From: Thraustochytrium sp. TN22 | Lineage: Eukaryota; Sar; Bigyra; Thraustochytrida; Thraustochytriidae | Direction of reading: 5' to 3' | Assembly: GCA_013306675.1 (NCBI GenBank) | Contig: JABLUY010000033.1 | Location: 62,001 to 126,000, forward strand | DNA: 64,000 nt | Shown: piece by piece, positions 54,820 to 64,000 of the stretch | How positions within the stretch are numbered: the stretch's first letter is position 1 | How the letters are laid out: each line of letters opens with the position of its first letter | Program-made: the position numbers and the translations under genes | Notes under the pieces: generated by a model | The model's input: only the letters and a program-made list of their open reading frames with translations | What the model was told of the DNA's origin: nothing | Databases searched by the model: none

Positions 54820-55253
54820 TTCGCTCGCTCTACTCAGCAAGTAGTAGCAGCAGCTATTCCTTTTCCGTCCCCAGAAAAACCTAAAATCCCAACGTCCTTT
54901 CTGTCTTTCACATTCTCCCTTTCTTTTATCTTTTCACAGTGACAGCTCCCAAGTCCGTGCCTATTCCAATCGCAAAGGCTAGTCACGGTCAGGTAGATCC
55001 CGTCTGCTTTGTTGTCAAGCAAGAGGATTGGTGACGTTAGGTTCGCGCGAGCGTCGCTTCTGTTCTATGCTTGCAAGCACACAAGGGCATGTTCAAGTTC
55101 AAATGCGCAAGTTCAAAATCGCATGTGCAACAACCGTGTGCATTCTTCAAACTCGCAACTCGAATTCAAATTCAAATCCGAACTCGCTTTCGCAAACGGC
55201 CGAAGCCACGGCCTGACGAGATCGCAACGCCGGCGCGAAGCGCATCGTCCGAC
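54820..55253. other. Low-GC gap, 3' UTR of transporter 4 and 5' flank of next gene
   Basis: Pyrimidine-rich stretch (54855-54940) unlike the rest of the window. 55075-55200 has repeated AAGTTCAAA-like and ATTCAAATTC words. The frame is open here from ATG 55089, so the next gene might start earlier. Confidence 0.6.
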
Positions 55254-57921
55254 ATGGAGGGAAACGACCTCAAGAACGGGCCTGAGCACATGAACTCCAG
55301 CGAACTGCTCGAGACGCTTCTGAGCGACCTACGCAAGGCTGGGCAAGAGGCAGCGGGGGCGCCGCAGCTTGGGCCCCAGACGAGCGCAAGGTCGCCGCAC
55401 GTAGCCGCGACACGGCACGTGCAGCAGTCTCCCGGTTCGAACGAGATGCAGATGCTCAGGCTCGCACTCATTGCAACGCCACAGCAGGTGCAGCCCGCCC
55501 GTGATTCTGGTCCTGGTCAGGACGCGAACGAACTGCTCGGGCTTGCGCTCATCCCCACGCCGCCCGGATCTCCCGTGCATGCCTGGGCGACGCCTACGAG
55601 GGCGGCCGAGTTGCCACCCTCGGAGCTGCTCACGGAGTCGCGCAAGAAGCCCGTCAAACCACCAGGCCGATCTCCGCCGCAGAAGCGGAACAGCTCAGCG
55701 CAAACTTCCCCTGCTTCTCAGCCGCCCCCGAAGCGAGCCAACTCGAAGCCGAGCCCGGTCAAGTTCTGCCTCAGTCCTGAGACTGAGCCAAGCGCACACA
55801 CAAACCTTGACGCTGCCACTAGCGTCGCGGCGAGCCCGAGCGCCAGCGCTTCAAGGACACCCGATCGGCGCCAGGGGACGACGCCTCGTGGCCAGCCCGT
55901 GTACCACAGCACCATCTCCAACGAGACATTGTTTAGGGCCGGCCATGAGCCCCCGCGCCACGACAGCGTTACTGCCAACAAGACTGCCTCGAGCGGGTCT
56001 CGCAGTGCGGCGGCATCCGCTGCCGCCAGCTCGAGTCACAGCACGGCTCTAGCATCCGCAAACACACAATCGTCGGACGACAAGACGACGCCTGCGACCG
56101 CGGAAACGAGGGGCTGTGCGGGCGTCACATCTGGTAGCCTCTCCGCAACGCCATCGACGGCGATGGCGACGACGACAGTGACGGCGGCAAAGAAAAACAC
56201 ATGCTTGCCGGGAACGACGGCGATGAGTTCGATGTCAACATCCAGCCGGTCAACGACGGCGATGAGTTCGATGACGACTTCCAGCCGGTCACCGACGGCG
56301 ATGAGTTCGATGGCAACTCCCAGCTCGGCGGGAGCAACGATTCAAAGCCTCACGGGGACTCCGAGCCTTGCAAGCTCCACAACGCCGAGGCAGCCTGCAT
56401 GCTCTGTCACAGCACAGCCTGACTCTGTGACTCCAGAGCAGGCCACCACCAAGACAGGCCAGCCACCTGCGGCACTTGGGTCTGGCCAAGCACCTGATCA
56501 GAAGCCCGACGCTGCTGCACTGTCGCCTGACCAGAAGTTCAAAGCAGCTGCACTGACACGTGACCAGAAGAAGCTCCAAGCCGCTGCGCTGACGGATGGT
56601 CAAGAACACCTTCGGAGGAGTTTCTCGCATCAAGTGCCGAAGCAGCGCGTGAAGGAGAACACGCCCGAGCCGGGGGTGCCAATGAACCCCACGGTTGTGC
56701 TTTCTTCGGCCCCGGGCGCTCGCGTCAGGCCAAAGGAGGAGGGCCCTAGGCAGGTGATGGCACCGAGCCAGGCGATGGTGTCAAAGCGGACGATGGTGCC
56801 GCAAGAAGCGGCGCCGCAGCAAGCAGCCTCGCCACGGCAGACGCCGGTGGCCACCCAGGCGTCGCCGTCGCAGGTGACGTCGAAGCCGACGGCGGCACCA
56901 CCAAAACAGCCGCCAGCGCCAACGCAGACCGTGAAACCGCCAAAGCAGACAGTGGCAAAGCAAGCAGTGGCAAGCTCGCCTCAGTCAAAGCCTCAGTCAA
57001 GGCCCCTCATGCCACTGACACCTGCTGAGCTGACACCGAAACGTGCCGCACTCAGGCAGGTGGCAGAGGCACTGCATTGCGCCACAAGCGCAGGAGAATC
57101 CGATGCAGTTCGGCGACGGAACTCATGCGTGCACGCGCTGGCCCACAACCTCGTGCGGGGCGCCCTGGAACTCGTCGCGCGCGAAGCCAACGTGCCGCAC
57201 ATTCGCCGGCAGAGCAAGGTACGTGGAGCGCCTTTTTGTCAAACGACGCCAACTACGGACACAGACTCACGAGAGGATCGCTACACTGCGCCACAGCTCG
57301 GCCTGGTACGTTTCGGTGGGTGCGGCATGTCCTCTCGCACGCCTTTCTGACAAGAGGGAGTCGCACTGGCATTGGCGCTCACAGGCAGCATCCGTGTACG
57401 ACGCGGTGCATGCGGGGCTTCTGAAGCTGCCCGACAAGGCCATCGTCGTGGCTCGAACGAGTCCTGACGACGGTTTTGCGAACGCCTTCGCCCACTTGAC
57501 GTCTTCGTCGTCGTGCGAGTCTTCGTCCACCTCTTCGCCGTCGAACTCTTCTTCGCTGCGGAAGATCCCGGCCGCGCCGCCAGCGGTCCTCTTCGACGCG
57601 GCTGCGGGCCCGTGTGCTTGGGCCTCGATCGCCTTCCCGCCGCTGGACGAGCGCGCTCTCGCTCTGCTGCAGAGCGCGCAACGCGAGTCGGCGTCGTCGG
57701 CCGACTCCCGCTCGCGCTCGTCTTTCCTTGCGCTAGCGCTCGCCCCAGGCGGCAACCCCCCTGCCCCTGCCGCAACGCCGGGGCCGCCACGCGCCTTGTC
57801 CGAGTCAGCAGGCCGCTCCTCTCATAAGGCTGCGTCGTCTTCGTCCTCGTCCTCGTCTTCGTCCTCGTCCTCGTCCTCGTCGTTGCCCTCGCCCTCACTT
57901 TCGCCCTCGAGGACGAGCTAG
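55254..57921 (+). CDS. Large disordered Ser/Thr/Pro/Ala-rich protein, two exons
   Basis: Exon 1 55254-57218, intron 57219-57384 (166 bp, GTACGT...CAG, phase 0), exon 2 57385-57921; 833 residues. The start (ATG 55254) leads into a short helix (ELLETLLSDLRKAG). Most of the chain is low complexity with many SP/TP sites and Lys. A 13-residue repeat (TTAMSSM.TSSRS) is present three times. A helical Ala/Arg-rich part (about 590-655) spans the splice site, followed by YDAVHAGLLKLPDKAIVVARTSPDDGF, a Ser run, and a polySer tail coded by TCG/TCC repeats. Not recognised; a nuclear scaffold or regulator is a guess. ATG 55089 in frame is the alternative start. The splice choice is less sure than in other genes. 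Confidence 0.6.
56216..56332. repeat. 39-bp coding repeat, three copies
   Basis: Period 39 from GACGGCGATGAGTTCGATG at 56216, 56255 and 56294; codes 13-residue units. Confidence 0.95.
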
Positions 57922-58323
57922 CTCGCTCGCTCGCGCCCGCGCCCGCGCTCGCGCTCGCGCTCTCCCTCGTCCTCGCGCGCGTCGGCAGACGGCAGCCGGC
58001 CGACCGCCGGCCGGCTGGGCCGGCTGGCCGACGGCCGCCGACCGACTTGGACTCGGCCCTGGCTCGTCGGGTCGGCCGCTGGCATCGCTCGGGTCCGGCC
58101 GTGGAGTGAGCGAGCGGCATGCGAAGTGATGAAGCGCCGGACGCGGCGCCTGACCGCCGGCCAAGCCGCGAGCCGCAATTTAGCCCACCCGTGCGGCGGC
58201 GCGCGGCGGCGCGCGGCGGCGGCAGGAGCGGCGGCAAAGGCGGCGCGTGGGCGGGCCGGCGGGCGGGCAGGGTTCCCGCCGCGGCCGCGCGCGGCCGCTG
58301 CAGCGGCAGCGGGAGCCGCAGCC
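57922..58323. other. Intergenic / 5' flank of the F-box gene
   Basis: CTCG/GCGC-rich tract at 57922-57975, then GC-rich sequence. An in-frame ATG at 58129 gives an alternative, Arg/Ala-rich start of the next gene. Confidence 0.5.
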
Positions 58324-60291
58324 ATGGCCCTGGAGCTGGAGCTCGGCCTGTCGCCGGCGGCGACCGCGCCTGAGAACGGTGAGGGCGAGGCGGTCAGCGC
58401 CAAGCTCACGACGGCGGGGGCCGGGGGCGAGGTGGCGACGTCCTCACGCACGCCTAGGGGGTCCAGCCGCAAGTGGGCGGGGCGATGGGCGCGCTCAAAC
58501 CGCGACGCGCAAAAGGCGGGCAAACGCGCACGCGGGCTGGCGGACCTGCCCGACGCCCTGCTCGTGGCCCGCCTGCTCGTCTTCCTCGAGGCGCGGGACC
58601 TGGTGCGCGTCGGGTTCACGTGCACCGCGCTGCGCAGTGCAGCTGACGACCCGCGCCTCTGGCAACGTCTGTTGCACTTGGACTTTGCGCCCATGCCCTC
58701 GCGGCGCAGCCCGGACCCGCGCGACCTGGAGATGGGCGACCGCGTGGCGGCGGCGCCCTTCTCCACGTCTTCGTCGTCCTCCTCCTCCTCGTCTCTGTCC
58801 ATGTCCTCTTCGCGGAGCTCGCCGGCCCTGCCTTCCTCCGGTGGCCTCCGTTCCGCGGCCGCCGCCGATGGCAGCGGCGGCGGCGGCGACGGCGGCGGCG
58901 GGTCTGTCGCGGACACATCCTGGTCATCCTGGCTCCGGCTTAGCAGCGCGCGTGGCGTGGTCGTTCGGCCGTCGCGGCACGGGCCGCCCTGGTCCGCAGG
59001 CGGCGACGAGACCCGCGCAAACGGAAATGTCCTGGAGGAGCCGGCTGCGCCCGCCACGATGGTGTGCCGCGAGAAGGCCACCTACCTGTCACGCGTGTTC
59101 GAGTTCGAAGAGCGCGTGCGGCTCGCCGCGCTGGAGCGCAGGATCACTGCAGAGATCGCGGCCATCTGCCGCCGCCGGGCGCGCGTGGAGCGCTGGATCC
59201 GGGTCGTCTCGCTGGAGCTCACCATGCCCATGCTCGGCATCTGCCCACTGCTCCTCTTCGTGCTCGTGGGCCTGCACCTGGACGGACGCCTGCAGGTGCG
59301 CATCTGGCTCATCCTCGTGCCGCTGCTCTTTCTCTTTGCGCTCATTGGCGCCGGCATCGTGCTGGGCGTGCTGCTCTTCGCCAAGCGCGACGACCCGACC
59401 TCACTCTTCTACGGTATGTATGCAAACTATCGCGGCTTTGTGCAGTTCTGGATGCACAAGGTATTCCGAGAAGACACGCTGGCGCTCTGCAGCGGTTTTG
59501 TACTCTACGCCATGCTCCTGCTCTTTGTCATCTTCATCGCCATGCGGGTCGACATGACGGCCGAATGGCCCTGGGTGGCTATCTTCTCCCCGTTTTGGAC
59601 CATGCTGCTCATCTTCGCGCTCAGTCCCGTGCTGCGGTGGTGCGGTGCGCACGAGGACATGGACGATTTCAAGACTCCCTACCTCGTGCTCATGTTCTCC
59701 GTGTGGCTTCCTGTCGCCGCCTTCTCGCTCATTCTCCCGCTGTACTTGGACCGCTACTTTCGCGTCTCCATCGCAGTGGTGCTCTGCCCGCTCTGGGTCT
59801 TCGAGGGCGAGCTCCTGGCCTTCCTCTTCGTCACGCTCGTGCAGAGCCTGTACACGCGCAAGGACATCTCCGACAGCCTGCTGGTTGTGGTGGTCATGCT
59901 CGTGCTCTTCACACCGCTCGTCGCCTTCCAGGTCCTGCTAGTGCTCAAGTTCGGCGTCTCGGAGCTCACCTGGATGGAGGTCTTCGCGCCGCTGCTCGTC
60001 TGGTTTGGCCTCTGCACGCTCTATCTCATCAACGTCACTGCGTACTACGACCGGCCCTCTCCCGCCGATATTAGCTCCTCGCATCCCAAGGTGCTTGAAA
60101 AGCTTAATCTGCACCACTCGGCGCGTGCCTCGCGCGCCGCCGACCCGTCTGCAGATGTGTCTGGCGCTGGAGCGCACATTGCCTGGCCTCGCCATCGCGG
60201 CCAAAGCGTCGGCATGCCCATGCGTCATGCGTACTCGGACCGCGTTGCGCGCGATGACCGTGCTGCCTCTGCTTCCCTCGCTCTGATCTGA
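58324..60291 (+). CDS. F-box protein fused to a TMEM185-type multi-span membrane domain
   Basis: 655 residues, intronless; ATG 58324 chosen for its strong context (GCC ATG G). An F-box lies at about 72-122 (LADLPDALLVARLLVFLEARDLVRV...CTALRSAADDPRLWQRLL), the module that binds Skp1 in SCF ubiquitin ligases. A Ser- and Gly-rich linker follows, then a basic amphipathic helix and about eight hydrophobic helices (about 290-600) of the Tmemb_185A (TMEM185, fragile-X-F-associated) type, with motifs such as FSPFWTMLLIF and WLPVAAFSLILPLYLD. The C-terminal 60 residues are hydrophilic. The plan suggests a membrane-anchored substrate adaptor for an SCF ligase (inference). The membrane compartment is not predictable from the sequence. 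Confidence 0.85.
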   Translation: MALELELGLSPAATAPENGEGEAVSAKLTTAGAGGEVATSSRTPRGSSRKWAGRWARSNRDAQKAGKRARGLADLPDALLVARLLVFLEARDLVRVGFTCTALRSAADDPRLWQRLLHLDFAPMPSRRSPDPRDLEMGDRVAAAPFSTSSSSSSSSSLSMSSSRSSPALPSSGGLRSAAAADGSGGGGDGGGGSVADTSWSSWLRLSSARGVVVRPSRHGPPWSAGGDETRANGNVLEEPAAPATMVCREKATYLSRVFEFEERVRLAALERRITAEIAAICRRRARVERWIRVVSLELTMPMLGICPLLLFVLVGLHLDGRLQVRIWLILVPLLFLFALIGAGIVLGVLLFAKRDDPTSLFYGMYANYRGFVQFWMHKVFREDTLALCSGFVLYAMLLLFVIFIAMRVDMTAEWPWVAIFSPFWTMLLIFALSPVLRWCGAHEDMDDFKTPYLVLMFSVWLPVAAFSLILPLYLDRYFRVSIAVVLCPLWVFEGELLAFLFVTLVQSLYTRKDISDSLLVVVVMLVLFTPLVAFQVLLVLKFGVSELTWMEVFAPLLVWFGLCTLYLINVTAYYDRPSPADISSSHPKVLEKLNLHHSARASRAADPSADVSGAGAHIAWPRHRGQSVGMPMRHAYSDRVARDDRAASASLALI

Positions 60292-60318
60292 CGTAACGCT
60301 ACTGTCCCCCCATGATTG

Positions 60319-60378
60319 ATGAATGGATGAATGAATGAATGAACGAACGAACGAACGAATGAATGAACGAAATGAATG
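60319..60378. repeat. (GAAT)n(GAAC)n tetranucleotide tract
   Basis: GAAT, GAAC and GAAT blocks in the 162-bp gap between two convergent genes. Confidence 0.9.
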
Positions 60379-60453
60379 ACAAGGAATGCGAATCCGGCCA
60401 CTCCACAGCGCATCATAATCAGACCAACCAACAAATACGAAAAGGAAAACAAA

Positions 60454-62757
60454 TCAAGCTTGCACGGCCTGCTCAATGCGGCTTCGAACAGCGCGCACGC
60501 GGTCGTGATCCGGCCCAAGGCGATCCGAAAGGATTGCCTCCACGTTCTGTAGCAGCTCCAGACCGCGCGCCGGCTCGCCCTGCGCCTCGTGGACTGTGGC
60601 AAGCGCGTCCAACGCGTTGGCCACCTCGACGCTATCGTGGCCGCAAATTCGCTTGAAAAGCGACAGCGCCGTGCGCAGCTCGCGCGAGGCGCGGTCGTGG
60701 TCGCCCATGGAGCACAGGACGCTGCCCAGAATGAGCCGCACGTGGGCCACCTCGATGCTGGACTTGCCAAAGTGCCTGAGCGCGAGGTCCTGGGCTGCCG
60801 CCAGCTTCTCGAGCGCCAGCGCGGGCTGGCCCACATTGCTCAGCATGCGACCCAGCCGCGTCAGAATGCTAAGGGCCTCCCGGTTCACCGGGTCCACGGC
60901 CAGCGTAAGGTGCAGCGCCTCTTCGTACCGCTCCTGCGCCTGCGAGTAAAAGCCCTGCTCCTGCAGCGCGTCGGCGCAGGCCGCCAGGAGTTGCACGAGG
61001 CCCGACACCGAGCCACGCGTCTCGCGCAGCTCGTCAACGCCCTCTTCCAGGGCGGCCAGCGCGTCCGTGCGCAAGCCCTGCCCGCGAAGCAGGGCAGCTT
61101 TCTCCGCCACCACGGCGCTGAAGGCACGCGCGCCCTCGAAGCTCGACAGCCCGCCCGTCCTGCGGATCACCGCCAGCGCCTGGTCAAAGACCGCCAGCGC
61201 CTCGTCGGCGCGCGCCAGCTCGTTCAGCACCGCGGCGATGGCCAGCACGATCTCGATGCGCTCCGTGCGCTCCAGCTCATCCTCCGGGTTGAGCACGTGC
61301 AGCGCCTCGTTCAGCCGTACCAGCGCAGTGTCCAGTGCGCCCCGCCGATAGTGCACGAGGCCAAGTGCAAGAAGCGCGCGGCCCAGAGGCGCCGAGGGCC
61401 CGGATTCGCGCAGCGTGCCCACCGCCTGCTCCAGCGTCCTCTCGGCCTCGCGTAGCTTGCCGGCGGCCGCCTGGCAACGCCCAAGCCCGACCAAGGCCGA
61501 CGCCGTGGCCTGCGTATCCAGGCCGTCCGTCGCCTCGTGCAGGTCCACGGCCTCCGACAGGCTCGCGGTGGCCTCGTCCAGCTCGCCGCGCCGCAGCTGC
61601 ACGGCGCCAATTGCCACAAGCAGGCTCGCCAGCTCCAGTGCGTGCACATTCGCGGCGTCCACCTTGGCCTCGTCGTCCTCGGCCTCGCTCGCCTGGTCTT
61701 CCTCCTCGCCTTCGTCGTCCGTATCGTCCAGCTCGTCGTCCTTGCTGCCCTTCCGCCGCTGCCTTCGGCGGTCCTCCTTGAGCGCTGCGCGCAGCGCGTT
61801 GATCGCTTCGTCGGCGGTTCGCACGAGCCAGTCCTCGATCGGCAGGCCAGCGGCCTCGTCCAAGGTCTGGGCGCCGCCAGACACCGAGTCGGCCGCCGCC
61901 TCCAGCAGCTCGTCACTCGCCATGGTGGAGAAGTGCGCGGTGATGCGCGTGGGCTTGCTCAGCTGCTGAGCCACGAAGGTGGCCAGCTGCGCCGGGTCCG
62001 TGAGCACCACCGAAAAGGTTGCTTTCTGCTGCACCGTCGCGTACAGCTGCCACAGCGCGAACGGGCTACGCAGCGCAAGCTCCAAGCCCTCGTCCGTGCC
62101 TTCCGCTACGTGCAGGAGCACCTCGTCGAAACGAGGCGCCACGCGCGCCATGTCTTTGATGAGCTCCACGTCGCTGTCCTGCGTCCAGTCACGGCTTGCT
62201 GGCTCCGCAAAGACATCCACCCACACGTAGGTGCTGGCCAGGTCCCGCTCCGCGTAGTGTGCAGCCAGTGCCTGCACCAGATCCCGAAACACCGTTTCCA
62301 GCCCGGCGTGCACCACGAGCGCGCCATGAAAGCTCTCGTGCACCGCCTCCGGATCCATGTCTTCGGCGACGTCCATGTACGACTCGCTGCCGCCCGTCCT
62401 CTCGCGCAAGATGAACTCGCGCACGTCGCCGAGCGTCCACTGCTCGCGCGGCTTGAGCACCAGCTTGCTGCGCGGCAGCGTCGACTTGGGCCCCTCGAAC
62501 CGGTCCACCACCACCACCTGCGTCTCGTTCTTCGGCTCCACGATGCGCACCGTGCGCCCGTCCTGCGTCTCAAAAAGCTCCAGGTCGCCGCTCTCCACCT
62601 CTTGCATGGACTGCAGGTACTCCACCGAGATGACCCGGAACACCTTGTCGTCCTCCTGCAGCTCGTCCAGGTCGTCCAGCCACTCCTTGCGCCCTGCAAG
62701 GCCCACCACCGACCCGCCCCGTCGGATGCCTCGCAGGCGACTCATTCGCCGCAGCAT
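60454..62757 (-). CDS. TIR-like domain plus TPR repeat protein ('kinesin light chain'-like)
   Basis: 767 residues, intronless. ATG 62757 is used; the frame further up has no ATG. The N-terminal 110 residues (EWLDDLDELQEDD...) hold a small beta-type module. Residues about 130-290 contain TYVWVDVFAEPASRDW, a long helix, FDEVLLHVAEG and FALWQLYATVQQ, which match the plan of the TIR-like/DUF-type domain (Y-W-D-x-F ... W-C-x-x-E) common in protist and algal proteins that carry TPRs. The catalytic-type Glu of TIR NADases is not obvious. An acidic Asp/Glu linker (332-356) precedes about eight to nine TPR units (370-760) of the kinesin-light-chain/NPHP3 style with repeated ALA.LG..Y motifs. Probable signalling or scaffold role; partners unknown. 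Confidence 0.85.
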   Translation of the reverse strand: MLRRMSRLRGIRRGGSVVGLAGRKEWLDDLDELQEDDKVFRVISVEYLQSMQEVESGDLELFETQDGRTVRIVEPKNETQVVVVDRFEGPKSTLPRSKLVLKPREQWTLGDVREFILRERTGGSESYMDVAEDMDPEAVHESFHGALVVHAGLETVFRDLVQALAAHYAERDLASTYVWVDVFAEPASRDWTQDSDVELIKDMARVAPRFDEVLLHVAEGTDEGLELALRSPFALWQLYATVQQKATFSVVLTDPAQLATFVAQQLSKPTRITAHFSTMASDELLEAAADSVSGGAQTLDEAAGLPIEDWLVRTADEAINALRAALKEDRRRQRRKGSKDDELDDTDDEGEEEDQASEAEDDEAKVDAANVHALELASLLVAIGAVQLRRGELDEATASLSEAVDLHEATDGLDTQATASALVGLGRCQAAAGKLREAERTLEQAVGTLRESGPSAPLGRALLALGLVHYRRGALDTALVRLNEALHVLNPEDELERTERIEIVLAIAAVLNELARADEALAVFDQALAVIRRTGGLSSFEGARAFSAVVAEKAALLRGQGLRTDALAALEEGVDELRETRGSVSGLVQLLAACADALQEQGFYSQAQERYEEALHLTLAVDPVNREALSILTRLGRMLSNVGQPALALEKLAAAQDLALRHFGKSSIEVAHVRLILGSVLCSMGDHDRASRELRTALSLFKRICGHDSVEVANALDALATVHEAQGEPARGLELLQNVEAILSDRLGPDHDRVRAVRSRIEQAVQA

Positions 62758-64000
62758 TGTGCCGCGCGGGTGCCGGCCGTCTACCAAAGAGGCCCGAGAC
62801 CGCGCCTGGGACCACGCTCTCCACCGAGACCTCGCTCAGCCCCAAGCTCGCCACCGGGTTGACGACGACGACGTCTACGGTCTACTTAGCTAGCCAGCTG
62901 GTGCGGCGTGGCACGGCCCTTGCCTCGATAAGATTCTGCCTGCCTGTTTGCCCACTGCACTGGCGCAGTCTGGCAGGCGGGCAGAGCAAACCTGGGCGTC
63001 GCCCGCGCTCCGCCCGGCCAAATCCGCCCGCGCTGGTCACCACCGCCTTGGCGAGCCGGCACGGGCGCCCAGCGGCGGGGTGGTCTGCGTGTTTCCCGCG
63101 CTCGATGCGATCTCCCGGTAGCCAAGGATGCGGAGCACCTCGGGGCTTTCGCATTTTCCGGCGCCTGAGACTCGCTCTGTGCCCTGGCCGGCACGCGCCG
63201 CCGCGGACGGGCGCCGGGGCGCGTGGCCGACGGACTGCTTGCCGACCGGCGGCGACAACTGCAACCAACCAAGTTGAAGCAACCAAACCAACCTGAAGCA
63301 AGGCTTGCTGGCCGGCCACAGGCTGCCAGTGCAGCCAGATCGAAAAGTCGACGAGGCGAGAACGGGCTGGCAGGGCTTCTTGCAGGGCTTCTGGCAGGCT
63401 CTGGACTCTGGAGGTCACAGGCGGTGGCAGGCAGGCAAGCTGACAACAGGCAGGCAAGCTGGCAACAGGCAGGCACCAGGCTGGTCCAGGCAGGCAGGCG
63501 CCAGCAGCCACAGGCGCCAGCCAGCAGCGGGCGGCCGCAGCGTGGCGACGGTGACGGACTCGCGACGGCCTGCGCCAGCGACCAAGCGACAGCCAGCCCG
63601 CGACTCGGACGGACCCGGGACGGCCTCGCGACCAAGCGACGGCCCGCGACGTCGTGGCCGGATCCAAGGCCAGTGGAGCCTCTGAGAGCCTGGAGCCTGA
63701 GAGAGAGAGCCTGGAGCCTGGAGTTGCAGTTTCTAGCGAGAGCTATCGACGACGTCGGCGCCTGGTAAGCTCTTGCAGCGAGCCAGAAGTGCGGCGCCTA
63801 GGTCTGGGCTGCACCAGCAGGTGCTTTGCAGTGCCGAACTGCCACTTCATGTTAGCCAGGCCAAACAAACCCTCGGCGCTCGAGTCTCGGCCGAGAAGCC
63901 TTGCGAGAGGGAGCTGGGAACTCTCGCAAGGAGCAAGCCTGAGCCCTGGCGGGCCTGCCAAGCTAGCTAGCTAGCTAGCTACGAAGTTAGTAGCTCTAGC
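62758..64000. other. Right-end flank without a supported gene
   Basis: Upstream region of the TPR gene. Several GGCAGGCAGGCAAGC-type repeats (63425-63510), one octamer (63603-63610) and a CTAG run (63960-63981). A 261-codon minus frame is Arg/Pro/Ala-rich and unsupported. Confidence 0.5.
63960..63981. repeat. CTAG run
   Basis: Five AGCT/CTAG units at the right end of the window. Confidence 0.95.

Noticed and set aside
55425-55445. GGTTCGAAC, a tRNA B-box-like word
   Set aside because: Lies in the coding exon of the disordered protein, with no acceptor stem or A box around it.
62882-63667. Minus-strand frame upstream of the TPR gene
   Set aside because: Driven by GGCA-type repeats; Trp/Arg/Pro/Ala-rich with no known domain.
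1-64000. CRISPR arrays, rRNA, integrases, LTR or other coding mobile elements
   Set aside because: Repeats are short tandem units without unique spacers, and no reverse transcriptase, transposase, capsid or integrase motif was seen on either strand.

Overview
The window comes from a nuclear chromosome of a GC-rich microbial eukaryote. Evidence is spliceosomal GT-AG introns (60 to 216 bp, donors mostly GTAGGT, GTACGT, GTAAG or GTGCGT), myosins, a HECT ubiquitin ligase, an F-box protein, mitochondrial presequences and very high G/C at third codon positions. An F-box protein fused to a TMEM185-type membrane domain, a TIR-like TPR protein of the 'kinesin light chain' type, odd myosins and chloride-type SLC6 transporters suggest a stramenopile or related protist, perhaps a labyrinthulomycete. 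That placement is inference and only moderately sure. I see no rRNA, convincing tRNA, CRISPR array or coding mobile element.

Left part (1-26.1 kb), gene-dense: myosin with a PH-like tail domain (minus, runs off the left edge); a small three-exon one-helix membrane protein (minus); a DUF1749-type alpha/beta hydrolase (minus); a UBE3C/Hul5-type HECT ligase (plus); mitochondrial aspartate aminotransferase (minus); a membrane-anchored Rdx (SelW/SelT-like) protein (plus); a second, different myosin with three exons (minus); a doubtful small tail-anchored gene (minus); and a DIS3L2-type exoribonuclease (minus).

Middle and right (26-55 kb), gene-poor: a polyglutamine regulator-like protein, an ACAD8-type isobutyryl-CoA dehydrogenase, then four SLC6/NSS sodium symporters in a head-to-tail array, all plus strand. 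Three are intronless; the third has three introns and a 25-nt exon. The 2-4 kb spacers are full of short tandem duplications, tetranucleotide runs (especially CTAG) and a recurrent octamer GACTCGGA. Two genes (ACAD8 and transporter 2) each carry a tandem copy of their own 3' end, and just after the ACAD8 copy lies a pair of interleaved inverted repeats.

Right end (55-64 kb): a disordered two-exon protein, the F-box/TMEM185 fusion, and a TIR-like/TPR protein (minus). The genes do not form one pathway. Ubiquitin ligation (HECT and F-box), RNA decay, valine and aspartate metabolism, actin motors and amino-acid-type transport are all represented. The SLC6 array is the only clear functional cluster.
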